The notes below the pieces were generated by a model. It was not told the origin of the DNA. It made no database searches and was given only the letters and a program-made list of their open reading frames with translations. A stretch of DNA of 64,000 bases from Cenococcum geophilum 1.58 (Eukaryota > Ascomycota > Dothideomycetes > Gloniales > Gloniaceae), in NCBI GenBank assembly GCA_001692895.1, contig KV748273.1, positions 1 through 64,000 on the forward strand, written 5' to 3'. This document shows positions 25,606 through 37,800 of the stretch, in pieces (within the stretch, counting starts at the first letter, position 1; every line of letters starts with the position of its first letter). The position numbers and the translations under genes were made by a program.

Positions 25606-27320
25606 GTCTTATTTTTTTTAGGGTAGGCCGTAGAGACCTAGGTATAAGCTTTGGCAATAAGCTAGGTCTATAACTTCCATTTCTTAGCTACTACTAGCTA
25701 TTCTTAATACTTAAGTGGTCCGTTTTTAAGGGACTATAAGCTAGTAATGTTTTTTTACCTTTTTATAGTACTCCTATAGAGAGGGGGTTGTTTAGTTAGC
25801 CTATAGTAGTTTATTAATAAAGTTAAGTTTAAAGGAGTTAATAAAATATATCTTAGCGTCTAAGGAGTCTATATTTAGTTCTACCTATATTTAGGGGTTA
25901 AGGTATTTTAGTTATAGTAATATCTAGGTTTTATTTGCGCCTTATAAAAGTGTCTATACCGTTTATAGCGCCTAGCCTATATATAATTAAGAAGTTAAAC
26001 TAAGATAAGATATCCGCCTAGTGTACCTGCCGGGCTATAAGGGCCTTAGTTATTATAAAGTATTCTAGGGCCTTATAATCTAAAACTACCTTAATTAGCT
26101 TAGGGGTCCCTCTAGCTATACGCGCGAATGCTAAAAGTTAGAGATAATAGCTAGCATTTCTTTATTTTAGATATGGTAGTTTAGCTTAGCATCTATTATA
26201 GTCTTTAAATAGTATATAATAGGGTACTATTCTCCATCCAGTTGCTTTTAGGAAAAAATGCTAGCTATTATACTGTCTAAGATATTAGTTTCTAGTATTA
26301 AGGGCCGTTTTAAGTTAAAATAGGTAAGTAGGGGAGCCGATACTAGCCGTTTTTTAAGCTTATTAAAGGCCTGCCTATATATAGTGTTAAAGTAAAAGGG
26401 CTAGTCTTTTCTAGTAAGACGGTTAAGAGGCTAGGTAATCCTACTATAGTTTTTAATAAAGCGTTAGTAGAAGTTATAAAAACCTAAAGATAATTATACC
26501 CCCTTTGTAGTCCGTAGGGGTACCTACTAGTTAATTATAGCTATCTTTTCTAGGTTAGCTTTAATTCCGTTTATACTAATAATAAAACCTAGGTACTTTA
26601 TACATTTAATACTAAACTCTAACTTCTTAATATTTACCTAAAGGCTAGCCTTACGGAGCCGTTATAGGACTTTATAAACGTGCTCCTTATATTCTAGCTC
26701 GTTTTTAAAGTAAATTATAACATTAATTAAATAGGCCGTATAAAAGTTGTTAAGGTAGTTAAAGAGTATATTATTTATATACCGCTAGTATATAGTTAGT
26801 CCGTTAGTTAGTCTAAAAGGAAGTACTTTATATTTATACGTTCTATAATAGGTTTAAAATATAGTAAGATTCTTAGACCTAGGGTTTATCCTAATTTAGT
26901 AAAAGGCCTAGCAGATATTAAGCTTTATAAAGACCTTAGCTCTACTTATTTAGGCTAAAGTCTTATTAAATAGGGGCAGCGGATAGCAGTCCTTATAGGT
27001 TATATTATTTAGCTTATAGTAGTTAATATAGAAGTAGAGTCCTTAATTTAGCTTTTTAATAATAAAAAATAGGTAAGATAAAAAGGGCTTAGCTAGGCTT
27101 AATAAAGCCCTTATTTAGGTTATTAATAAGATACTATTTTATAGCCTATAATTTAGTAATAAACTACTTATAGAGGGGCTAAAGCTAAGGGTGTTTTCCT
27201 TACCCTACTTAATCTTAATCTTATAGTTATATAGTTAGTAAGGTAGAAGTATATTAAATACTACTTTAGAAAATATATCCTTAAATTTCTAGTATTAATA
27301 GGGCAGCTTTTATTCTACTA
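25606..27320 (-). mobile_element. Element A, integrase N-side, RNase H and RT region (fossil)
   Basis: A resumes after LINE K. Its match to the sister F from 58,650 rightwards is continuous. The minus strand reads through the integrase N-side and RNase H into RT (about 26,500-27,200). The match to F stops at 27,320, where element D begins. It is broken many times. Confidence 0.85.
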
Positions 27321-27975
27321 CGTTTTAACTATAAATAGTTTTTTTATGCCTTATAAGAATGCTCTTTATTCCTTTAGTACTGCGATTATACCTAGTAACT
27401 CCTTATTATAGATATTATAGTTTAGCTCTAGTAGTGTTATCTTCTAACTATAATATACTACTAGGTACTATCTATTTTAATATTTCTATATAAAGCATAC
27501 CCCTAGTATATAGTCTAATATATCTATCTCTACAACTATCTCTAGTCCTAGTTAATAGATCTTAAGAACTAGCTCCTAGGTAAATATATCTTTAACCTTT
27601 TTAAATAATTCTTACTGCTCCTTTCCCTATACCCATAGTTCTTCTTTCTTCGTTAATCGCGTAAATAGCTTAATATCCTTTAACTATTGCGCTATAAACC
27701 TTCTACAGTAATTACAAAACCCTAGAAATAATCTCAATTGCGTAACATTCTCCGGCTCTTACCAATTTACTATAGCCTTAATCTTTTTTAGATCTATACT
27801 AAGTTAGCCTAGTTTAATAATAAATCTAATAAAATCGGTCTTCCTAGTAAAGAATTTGTATTTCTTAATCGCTACTAGTATTTATTCTTTTTATAGTCTC
27901 TATTACAGAGTGAGTATAAGCGGCGATAATATATAGCAAGGTAGATATTATTAAGCTATGTATATAAACTATATA

Positions 27976-28061
27976 GGCCGTCGAAAACGGACTCTACACC
28001 TGTACGTGGTGACGGCTACGAACCTGGGTCTTTGAAGTTCAGACCCAGAGCCAACGCAGAG
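27976..28061 (+). ncRNA. HDV-like self-cleaving ribozyme at the 5' end of L
   Basis: The stretch fits the nested double pseudoknot of HDV-like ribozymes. P1 pairs ggccgtc (27,976-27,982) with gacggct (28,011-28,017), seven pairs with the G-U wobble at the cleavage end. P2 pairs ctctac (27,992-27,997) with gcagag (28,056-28,061), with one A-C mismatch that a TpG-to-TpA change would explain. P3 is acc/ggt around a 7-base loop (28,001-28,007). P1.1 can form between cgt in that loop and acg at 28,018-28,020. P4 is ctgggtc/gacccag (28,024-28,030 and 28,042-28,048). The J4/2 stretch reads c-c-a-a-c right before P2, matching the C-N-A-A-N pattern that holds the catalytic cytosine. Cleavage would fall exactly at the first base of L. 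Confidence 0.82.
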
Positions 28062-28997
28062 ACGTCGCACAGCGTGCGATACGACATGGTGGTGGTGGTT
28101 GCGAGTAGTGTGGGCAGTNGTGAAAAGTTTTCACATGGGATGGTGAGATCTCGAAAACCACCACCGTTGGTACCCCCTTACGATAGCAGCTACTATACTA
28201 CTATTCTCCTATCAGGAGGCACCTGTACAATCTAGCATAGATGCACAGCATTCGAAAGCATCCCCTGACCCCCAATAGAAAGCATTAACGACCTCTTATA
28301 TTGACGAACGAGCGAATGCGAACAAGTAACGAGCAACAAGCAAATATACGGCCCCTCCTAACCCCCAGGGCGATCGCCCGCGGAGCATGCGGTCACTCGC
28401 CGTTAGCAAGTACCAAATACCCAGCAGCCTGGATTGCGACCCACGGTTTTCCTTGTCTCCTTTCAACGGAGTAGTGACCCTTAGAAAGGGCCTAGCTGGG
28501 GCCTAGGCATAAAAGATACCTAATACAATATATCCCGCTGTTAGTATTACGGTAATTAGAACGGATGAATCCCCCTTATGCCTTCGATAGGCCCTAGGGG
28601 GGGGGAGGCATGGCGTATATAACAATGGTTAAATAAGAGATAGTATATAGGGGATGGCTAAGATATGGGAAACAATAGTAAGATACAGCAATTAAGTGGC
28701 AAGGCCTAGCTGGGACGTAGTAAACCCTAGCTTGGATAAGCTAGAGAAGGAAGTAGTAGTTCCCAAGGAGTTCGAACATCTAAGGAGGATAGGACGTAGC
28801 TATAGGCCCATAGGGCCGCTGCTACGTGCGGATATGGTAAACGGGGTTTTTTATCCTACTAAGGTGGCTCATAGGGTTTTTCCTCCCCCCCAGCAGCAAG
28901 AGTTTTTTCCCATTAATATTACTTTTCCCTTATGTACGGAGTAGTCTGCGTGGGGCTAGATAGCATCCGTATCAGACGTTAATTAAAGAAGAATTAT
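27976..28997 (+). mobile_element. Element L: short non-autonomous LINE-type retroelement
   Basis: L is 1,022 bases, inserted in the left LTR of E with a 15-base target duplication (27,961-27,975 and 28,998-29,012, one G/A difference). Its first 86 bases form an HDV-like ribozyme. Its last 60 bases (28,938-28,997) match the 3' tail of LINE K. Between them I see no endonuclease or RT. Further stems follow the ribozyme: tcgcac/gtgcga at 28,065-28,079, and ggtggtggtt/aaccaccacc at 28,091-28,165. Base composition is near normal and RIP slight, so it is young or low-copy. A GTG-started 82-codon frame at 28,696-28,944 resembles nothing known. Best reading: a SINE-like derivative that uses a Tad1-like LINE's enzymes; an internally deleted LINE is the alternative. 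Confidence 0.8.
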
Positions 28998-29344
28998 TAT
29001 ATAAACTGTATAAGGAGGTTAAGACGTTGCGTAAGGAAAGAAGGTAGGAAAACGGGAAGAAAGGGTATATATCTTTAACTTAGTTGCTTAGTTAATACGT
29101 ATATAGGGCAGAATAGGGTTTAGGTTATAGTCCTAATAGAACTTAGCAGAATTCGGTAAAACTTGGCAGAATATAGTAGAATGCTATAGATTACCGTTAG
29201 ATTGCTATTAGATTGCCGTTAAATTGCTATTTTACGGTTAGTCTTTAATTGCTAAGTTGGTAGAAATAGGTAAACGTATATAAGGTGTTACAAGGGTGTT
29301 CCGTAATAGTACCCCCCCTTTAAACTTAAGCTTCTGCGAGATAG

Positions 29345-29540
29345 GGCTATAGTAGTTCTAAGTAGAGTTTATAAAAGTCTTCTATAGCTTATATAAGTCC
29401 TATAGAGTTAACGGGTTCCCATAAGGACTTAGTAAAGCCTCTCCATTTTATAAAATATATATATTAGCGTTTCCGTTTATTATACTTAATATTATTAACT
29501 CTTTTAATAAAGTACTCGTTCTCACTATCTACTTTAACTA
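29345..29540 (-). mobile_element. Element E, chromodomain (fossil part)
   Basis: One minus-strand frame stays open through a recognisable chromodomain, with the IKWRGF block followed by LWEP, at the C-terminal end of the polyprotein. Chromodomains of fungal chromoviruses bind methylated histone H3 and steer integration to heterochromatin. Confidence 0.85.
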
Positions 29541-32500
29541 GTAGGGGAGGGTTTTATATCTATCTAGGCAGGGCGTCTAATACGGGGGTAATAGGACGGA
29601 GGACTGACGTATAAAATACGGGGTGGATTTTAACCGTATTAGGGAGCTTTAATTAGTAGGAGTAAGAGGAGACGACCTTCTTAACCTTATAAGGGCTAGC
29701 GTTCTTCTAATTAAGTTTCTTAGCAAGTCGTTCTATATTTAGATTTCTTATATCTAGCCAAATAAAGTTACTGATTTAGTAGGCTAGTACTAGGGTTTGT
29801 TTCTTATTTACTGCGGCTTTATAAATAGATTGGGCCTATATTATTTCATTAGTAAGGAACTGTTATAGTTCCTCTATCTTTTCTATAAATTAATTTACTT
29901 CTATAATTTGTAAGGCTTAATAAGCGGGGTAAGGAACGTTACTAAAGGGTTTAAAACCCATTTATAGATACTAGCTATAGTTAGCCAGGAACGGGGAGAC
30001 CTTTATGGTTTCTAAAACGGAATTATTTACTATAAACTTGGTGAATGTAAGCCAGTTAATCTAGTTATCTTATAAGTATAACGTGTATATCTAAATATAC
30101 TGCTCCATTATAGTATTTATATATTTTATTTAACTATTTGTTTCTAAGTAGTATGCTATAAATAATAGTACTTTAATATAGAGTTGGGTAGTTAGTTCTT
30201 CCTAAAATATAGAAATAAACTGGCTGCCTTTATTAGAGATAATTGTTTTAGGGAGTCCGTAGAGTTTCTATATATAATCTAGAAACAGTCGGGTAATAGT
30301 AGGTGTTGATATATTAGGGTAGGCAATTAAGTGTCTTATTTTAGACAGTTGGTTTATAACTACTATAATATTTATACAGCCTTTACTTACGGGGAGATTA
30401 ATAACGAAGTTAATTAAGATATCCTTCTATCTTCGGTCTGGAATAAGCAGTGGCTTTAAAAGGCCGTTATACATCTTATGCGAAGCTTTAGCTCGCCAGC
30501 AGATATAGCAGCTAGAGACGTACCTTCGTGTTATATTATACATATTCGGCTAATAGTATTCTCATTAAAGCAGTTCTAGGGTTTTTCTTTAGCCTAGGTG
30601 GCTGGCTATTGGTAGATCGTATACATATTTAAGGAGCTTAAGCTTAAGCTTATTATAATTAGGTATAATTAGACGGTTCTAGTAATATAGGCGGTTTCCG
30701 CGGGCTTTATATTTATTTAAAGAAATCTTTCTAGAGCGTTTAATGCTATCTTGTATTAGTTTAAGCGTCTCTTAGATAAACTTATTATTTAGGTATTTAT
30801 TAACTATAATCTATTCAATTGATTAATTAGTTATTTTAAGGACGTATACCATAAGATCTTTAGTAGGAGGGTTAAATAGTTTAGGGCGAAGTAGGGTCTA
30901 ATTTTGGTAAGAGCGCGCTTCTTCTAGGGCTAGCGCGTCTTACGAGCGTTAGGTTAGGGTATTAGGCTTTTAATCTTAAATACCTAGGCGGTATATAATT
31001 AAGAATTAAAAGCGTAATAGATATTCTAACTAGCGAGCCTAATAATAACTTAACTGTTTTATAGTTGTGAAGTACTATAGGTTCTTATAGTCGCTAAGGA
31101 CCTTAATTGGAAATCCGGCGCCTTCTAGTTTAGGTCGCCATTGCTTAAAGTATCTAATAATAGCTAGCAATTTTTTATTGTAGATCTTGTAATTGTATTT
31201 AGTAGGGCTTAGTTGCTTTAAGAAGTATACTATAGGGTATAATACTCCTTCTTTGTTGTATTAAGACAGAATGCCTTTAGTAACGTAATTAGATAAGTTG
31301 GCTTCTATAACACTTATTTATTTTAGGTTAAAGTATTAGAGTATAGGTATAGTAGTAAATATAACCTTTAGATACGTAAAGGCCTTCTTATATTCTTTAT
31401 TAAAGATAAAAGCTTTATCTTTTTGGGTTAGAGTAATAAGGGGTAAAACTAAGGCGGAGAAGTTATTAATAAACTGTTAGTAGAAGTTAGCAAATCCTAT
31501 AAAGGCTTTTATATCCTTAACGTTCTTAGGTTCCTACTAGTTTATAATTACTTTAACTTTCTTTAGGTCTATTTATATACCGTTTATAAAAATAAGGAGT
31601 TTAAATATCTAATTATAGACTAGCTCTGTATAGGGCTTATAGGATAAGGTTAATGTATTTCCGATATTTAGTTAGGTTATTACTATATATTAGGATATTG
31701 TCAATATAAGCAGTATAGAAGATGTCTAGGTAGGGACGTAAGGTGTTATTTATATAATATTAGAATAAACTCGGGGCATTTACGAGGCTAAATGGCGTTA
31801 CTAAATATTTAAATAATCTATACCAAGTACGGAATATAGTAAGCTATTTATCTTCTTTTGCTATATAGAGGCGGTTAAATGTAGAGATAATATTAAGCTT
31901 TGTATAGTAGCGAGCCTTATTTAGTTAGTTTAATGTCTCCTATATTAACGGGATTAGATATTAGTTCTTAACAGTAACAGTATTAAGAGCTTAGTAGTCT
32001 ATATAAAAGTATAGACCGCCACCGGGTTTCTTAACGAAGATTACTAGTGCGGCTATAGGCGATAAGCTTACTCTAATAAATCCTTTGCTTAGGTTCTTAT
32101 CTAAATACTTTTATAGTACTAAAAGTTTATTTTAGAATATCCCGTATAGGGGTCTAAATCTAGGCTGCTTTCCGTCTTTAAATATAATCTTATAGTTATA
32201 CAATTGGTGTTCTAGTAGCTTATTAGCTTCCTTTTATAAGAATACCTCTAGGCGGTTATAGTACTCTACTAGTACCTTTATAGCAGGGTTAGTGTGCTTC
32301 TTTAGTGCTAAGGCCTTCTTAATATTAGCTATAGTAATAGCGAAGATTGTATATTTAGGTTTCTTAGTAAGTTGTGCTAATAAAGTAGCTCTAATTATGC
32401 GGATATCTAGGGTGCTAAGTTCGCTTAAATTATCTATAGTTTCTTATTCGGGTTTAGGTTTAGTATTAGGTACAGAGTTAATATCAAATTTAGGTTTGGG

Positions 32501-34474
32501 TTCTTTAAGAATCCTTTTTATAGTAGAATACTAGTCCTTCTAGTATTTTCGTATATTAAGCTTAAGCTTCTACTTAGCTTAGGGCGGTATAGTGCTTAAT
32601 AATAGCTTATGGAATTTAGTGGAGTTTTTGGGTCCTTGGTGAATATTAGTAGGATTTTTAGATTAGTAGAATCTAGTGGATTCCTTAGGTATGGGGTAGA
32701 TAGTTATAGAAATTTTAAACTAGTAAATCCTAGTGGATTTTTTAGATTTTAGTTCTTAGTCTAAATAGTAAGTAGTAAGGCACTTCTGCTTATAACGGAA
32801 GGTAGTAAATAGAAGCTTAAGGTTGTCCTAATTAATAGTTACCTTATATAGCTTTATCTAGGGTTGTTTAAGGATTACTAGGTAACTTAGGGTAGTAACG
32901 AAAAGCTTAATTAGTTCTTTATAGTTTAGGTATTAGAGTCTTAGGGCTACTACATAGGTAATACGGCCTAAGATGGTATATTTACTATTAAATCCAAATA
33001 TATTAATATGCCGGTTAAGGGGGGTTAGGGTAAAACTATTATTATATATAAAGATCTTATTAATAAATCCTATGCCGCTAGCTCCTATATTAATTAGGAT
33101 TTAAGCGTTAGCCTATTAACTATTCTACTAAAGATAATAGTTAATAGTTATACTATAATCCTAAAAGTTAGAGTTTATAATATCTAAAGCATTTAACGAG
33201 ATCCTAAGGCAGAGCCGTCCTGGAGAGCAACTTAACTCTAGGATATACCTTTTAGTAGTAAGCGGGAAGGGGTTCCTATAAAACGTCGATTATAGCTTTA
33301 CTTTTATAAGTAGTGCTTACTAAACATAGGGCTAGAACTAGGTAAAGATTAAGGGCGGTAACTGGAAGATTAATACAGTAAACAGTTACTAATATTAGCC
33401 GTTTATAAATTATTTTAGGGTATAGGTAAGGGGACAAGATAGTATTTTAAGATGTGGTCCTTACTTCTATACTTAAAGTAGAGGCCTAGCTTAATACGTC
33501 TTTCTTATTTAGGGGACCCTAGTAGGGCGTACTTTAGGGTTTTAGTGTTAATATCTATAGCGTTAGGGTGCTTAGGCTAAGATAATAACTTAGTGGACGT
33601 TTATAGGGTTGCCGTATTATATTAGGGGGCGGACTTCGGTATTAGGCGTAGTATATTATTATACCATTTATTAACGATATTTGCGTAGGTATTAAGGGCT
33701 CCTAGTAGGTTTACGCCTATTAGGGAGGTTTTTAGTTTAGGGCTTAAAGATTTAATAAGGCTGTTAATTAGTGCGGAGTCATTTTAGCCTATTTCCCTTA
33801 CGTAACGGTTAAATTTAGAGAAGTATACTAGGAAACTTTTCGTTCCTTAAGCTATGTAGTTTATCTTTCTCTAGGTAGTAGCTTAGTGGTTTAGGTTACT
33901 ATATAAGGCTTTAAGAAGTATAACTAGGCTTTATACTAAGGTTGGCTAAAGAGGTTTAATAAGGTTAGCTGCCTTTCCTCCTAGTTAACTTAGGGCATAA
34001 TAGAGTTAGTTAGCTTCGGTTAGGTAATAGTTGGCGTTACTAATTAGCTTATTTTTAAACTAGCTTAAGAATAATTAGAGTTTTTATTATTTACTAGTAA
34101 ATACTAGGGGATCTAGTAGTTATTTGGATTGTTTTAGTATAGTAGTTAGTTTAAGGTGGACAGTTACTATAGGTTTAGGGCTCGCATTCCGCGTATTTAT
34201 CTCTAGAGATAGTGTTCGGTCTTAAGGCCCTAATATAGGCATCTTAAGTATACGGATTTCTTCTTAGAGGTCCTTAATTAATCGCTAGTGTCGTGCTTCT
34301 TATTTAGCTTATTGTTAATTTAAAGTAGCTTAGTTTTATATAAGGGCGTCTATAAAAGACTTCTATATTTCTGCTAGTTATTCTTAGAGTGCGGATATAA
34401 TACTAGCGGCCGTTATAGAGGCTTTGGGGTTGTTCTGTATTTTAGAGGTGGTATATAAAGTTAACGCAATGTAG
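29541..34474 (-). mobile_element. Element E, gag-pol region (fossil)
   Basis: From right to left the minus strand reads gag, protease, RT, RNase H and integrase, recognised by order and by loose family patterns. The LTR-proximal gag start is at about 34,450. It is broken many times. Confidence 0.75.
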
Positions 34475-34845
34475 TATTACGGAGTAAGTATAAGCGGCGA
34501 TAATATATAGCAAGGTAGATATTATTAAGCTATATATATAAACTATATAAGAAGGTTAAGACGTTATATAGGGAAAGAGGGTAGGAAAACAGGAAGAAAG
34601 GGCATATATCTTTAACTTAGTTGCTTAGTTAATACGTATATAGGGTAGAATAGGGTTTAGGTTATAGTCCTGGCAGAACTTAGCAGAATTTAGTAGAACT
34701 TGGCAGAATATAGCAAAATGCCATAGATTGCCGTTAGATTACCATTAGATTGCCGTTAAATTACCATTTTACGGTTAGTCTTTAATTGCTAAGTCGGTAG
34801 AAATAGGTGGATGTGTGCAAGGTGTTACGAGGGTGTCCCGTAACA
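34475..34845 (-). repeat. LTR of element E, right (5' LTR on its strand)
   Basis: On the plus strand it runs from tattacggagtaagta to gggtgtcccgtaaca. Inside it are an agcagaat-rich stretch (about 34,670-34,725) and four 11-base units of the agattgccgtt type (about 34,727-34,770). Confidence 0.9.
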
Positions 34846-37800
34846 GTCTCTTTAAGACCCATTTAACGTATTCTCCGTACTCTTCCTTAGTTATTAAGTA
34901 GATAATAATATTATTAAAATATACCATAACAAATTTATCTAAGTATTCTCCTAATATATTNTTAATACGCTTNTAGAANNTTGCTAGTANNTTTATAAGC
35001 CTNAATTNTATAACTAATAGTTTATATAGTCCTTCCTTTAACCTAAAGGCTGCCTTTTATTTATTGCCTTCCTTAATCCTAATCTAATAGTACGCCTATC
35101 TTAGATCTATCTTCGTAAAGATTTATATATTACCTATCCTATCTTAGATTTTACTAATTAAGGGTAAAGGATACCTATCCTTTCTAATAATACTATTTAA
35201 CTATCTATAGTTAATACATAGCCTTAGTTTACTATTCTTCTTTAGTATAAATAGTACTGGATAATCTACTAATAATTACAATAGTCTAATATATCCTTTT
35301 TATAAAATTTTCTAGACAAACTCTTTTAATACTCTACATTCTTCTTTAGTAAGCTTATAAAATTAAAAAAACTTTAGACTTGTTCCTAGTTCTAATTCTA
35401 TTTTATAGTTTTATACTATATACTCTAACAGCTTCTTACTTTTTAGTAACTATAGTTTCTTGCCATACTTATAGTATTTCTTTAGTATATAACTTAATCC
35501 TTTTTCCATTTCTTTATAGGTTACTCCTACTTAGTACTATACTATCTTAGCTTATTATTATATTTTATAGCGTTAAGTATCCCTAATATTGACCTAACCT
35601 ATAATCTAATTAATCTTTAGATTATATTCCTATAACTAAGGCATTCCTAATACTGCCTTATTATTCCTTAATAGTAATATATTAAAAGACATCTTAATTT
35701 ATCTCCCTTTAATAGTTAACTAAATAGGTCCTATTTTAAGATTAATAATACCTCCTCTATAGGCTATCGGATCTCCTAAAATTATTACTAATAGATAAGG
35801 TTACTCCTTTTTCCTATATAGTAACCCCATTTTTTTAACTGCTGCTAGTAAAATATAGTTCCTTATTACTCCACTATTTATTAATACTTTAAACTCTTAA
35901 TCTTACCACTTAACTTATAAATTTAGGTATTGTCCTTAAATTTCTTTAAGGGTCTAAGGCTCTACTACTAGTTCCCTCTAGTCCTATAGGCCTCTACTTT
36001 TCCTAACTATTAGCTACTTAATCTTATTTATACTTAATCCACCTTTAGCTAATACTTAATTCGCTTTTTATTTTTAATATACTATAGATATATATTCTTT
36101 AAACATTCCTACTACTATTATCTATTTAGGCATTCTTCCGTAAGGAATCTTCCTAGTTAAAGTATTAAGTCCCCTTAGGTTTGCACTTCTACTAGGTGCT
36201 AACTATATATATACTTAATATTTTAATATTTCGCTTTATCCAGTACCTAATATATCCTTACTAGGTACTTCTAGTTCTTATCTTTTAATACTCTATATAT
36301 ATTATACGCATTATCTATATATATAATCTATGCTAATATATAATATACTTAGTGTTTTAGGTTAACTCTTAGCTCGTCTTTATCCTTAAGTTTAAACCTT
36401 TCTTATATTAATTTAAGCGTTACAACTTTATTTATAAGTACTAAGATTTACCTCTTACTTCTCTAGTCCTCTAATTACTCCTTTAGATCTTTTAACGTTA
36501 TAATTAAGGCTCCTTTAATATAATTTATAGCCTTCTCTATAATCGGGTAGTTTTAAATAACCTTTTCATCCAACTATATATAGAAATCTTCCCACTTATT
36601 ATTATATCTTTGTCTATACTACCTTTAGTATAGCTGCTAGAGTATATACGGCGTATCTATAAGAAAGTATCTTCTTATTACTGCGTTATAACAGCCCTTT
36701 ATATATCGTTCCTTAAACCTAGTTAGAATCCCTAGATCCTCTTCTTATTCTAGTTTAGTAAGTTACTTAGCTCTTAGTATGCCTACTCTAGGCCTATTAG
36801 TAATTCTTTATATAGGTACTCTGTCCCTTATATAACCTAGTATACTAGATCTCTTATCTAGTTTCTATTCCTGCTATAAGGTAATTCTTACTCTAAATTC
36901 CTCTATAGTTTCTTTCTTTTCGTGTCTTATAAGTGGATCTTTAAAGTCTTCTTACTTCTTAATCTCGTTAATAGTCCTTATTTATGTTTTAAAATCTTAG
37001 TTCTATAGGATTCTTAATCCTAAGCTTGCTTCTATCTTAAGCTTTACTTCTACCTTAGTCTAACTAGGCTTAGGTATTCTCATCTTATCTTAAGAGTCTT
37101 AAATCTCACTTATCTTATCTTAAGAATCTTATACCTATAGGAAACTCTATCCCGAGCTTATTCGTATATTTTTAAACTAAGCTATTACTCTACTCTATTG
37201 ATTTCTATCCATTATAGATCCTTAAGCTTGCCTCATCTCATCTTAAGAATTTTAAGCTTTTAGCCTTTTGCCTTTATTGAGTAATAAATTAGCACTAGCA
37301 GTTGTCTGCTTACTTAGTCTTTATAAAACACTCTTCCTTTTATCTTATAAAGCAATAGATACCGTATCTAACAGCGTTATAATGCCCGTTACTAAACCTT
37401 ACTCTATAGCGGTCTTAGTCTCTACTTCTAATATAACTTCTCTAAGGTTTATACGTTCCTAGTAAACTGCCTTTATTGCCTTATTATCTGTAAATGTTTC
37501 GCCTATATTAAACTTGTCATCTTTAATATCCAATCTACGCGATAGTTTATTAGTTCCCCTATATTTTAGGGATTTTGGCTCCTATAGCTAATAGCTTATA
37601 CTATACTTAGCGTCTTTATAAATTTAGTATATAATGTTATAACAAAACGTAAAACTTCTAATTAAATATTCTTTTATTCCTTGTAGTATACTATTATCTC
37701 TCTATACGTATATATCCTCTACTATTAGTCTAGTTCCCTTTATTATATAGTAATTCTAACCATCTTTATAATCCCTTATAAAATAACCTTATTTCCCGCA

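Larger units (their letters stand above)
27901..29308 (-). repeat. LTR of element E, left, interrupted by L
   Basis: Segments 27,901-27,975 and 28,998-29,308 together match the intact LTR at 34,475-34,845. Element L lies between. A polypurine tract on the element's strand (accccccctt on the plus strand at 29,311-29,320) marks this as the 3' LTR. Confidence 0.9.
27901..34845 (-). mobile_element. Ty3/gypsy chromovirus E (fossil), inside D
   Basis: E has target duplication gtctc (27,896-27,900 and 34,846-34,850). Without L it is about 5.9 kb, with 371-base LTRs. On the minus strand the order is 5' LTR (right), gag about 33,400-34,470, protease about 32,900-33,250, RT about 31,460-32,200, RNase H about 31,000-31,460, integrase about 29,640-31,000, chromodomain, polypurine tract, 3' LTR (left). 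A different family from A and from B/C/D. Structure is complete, with dozens of breaks. Confidence 0.9.

Noticed and set aside
28696-28944. 82-codon frame in element L
   Set aside because: It starts with GTG, has no recognised domain and lies in a non-autonomous element; noted in the entry for L but not called a gene.
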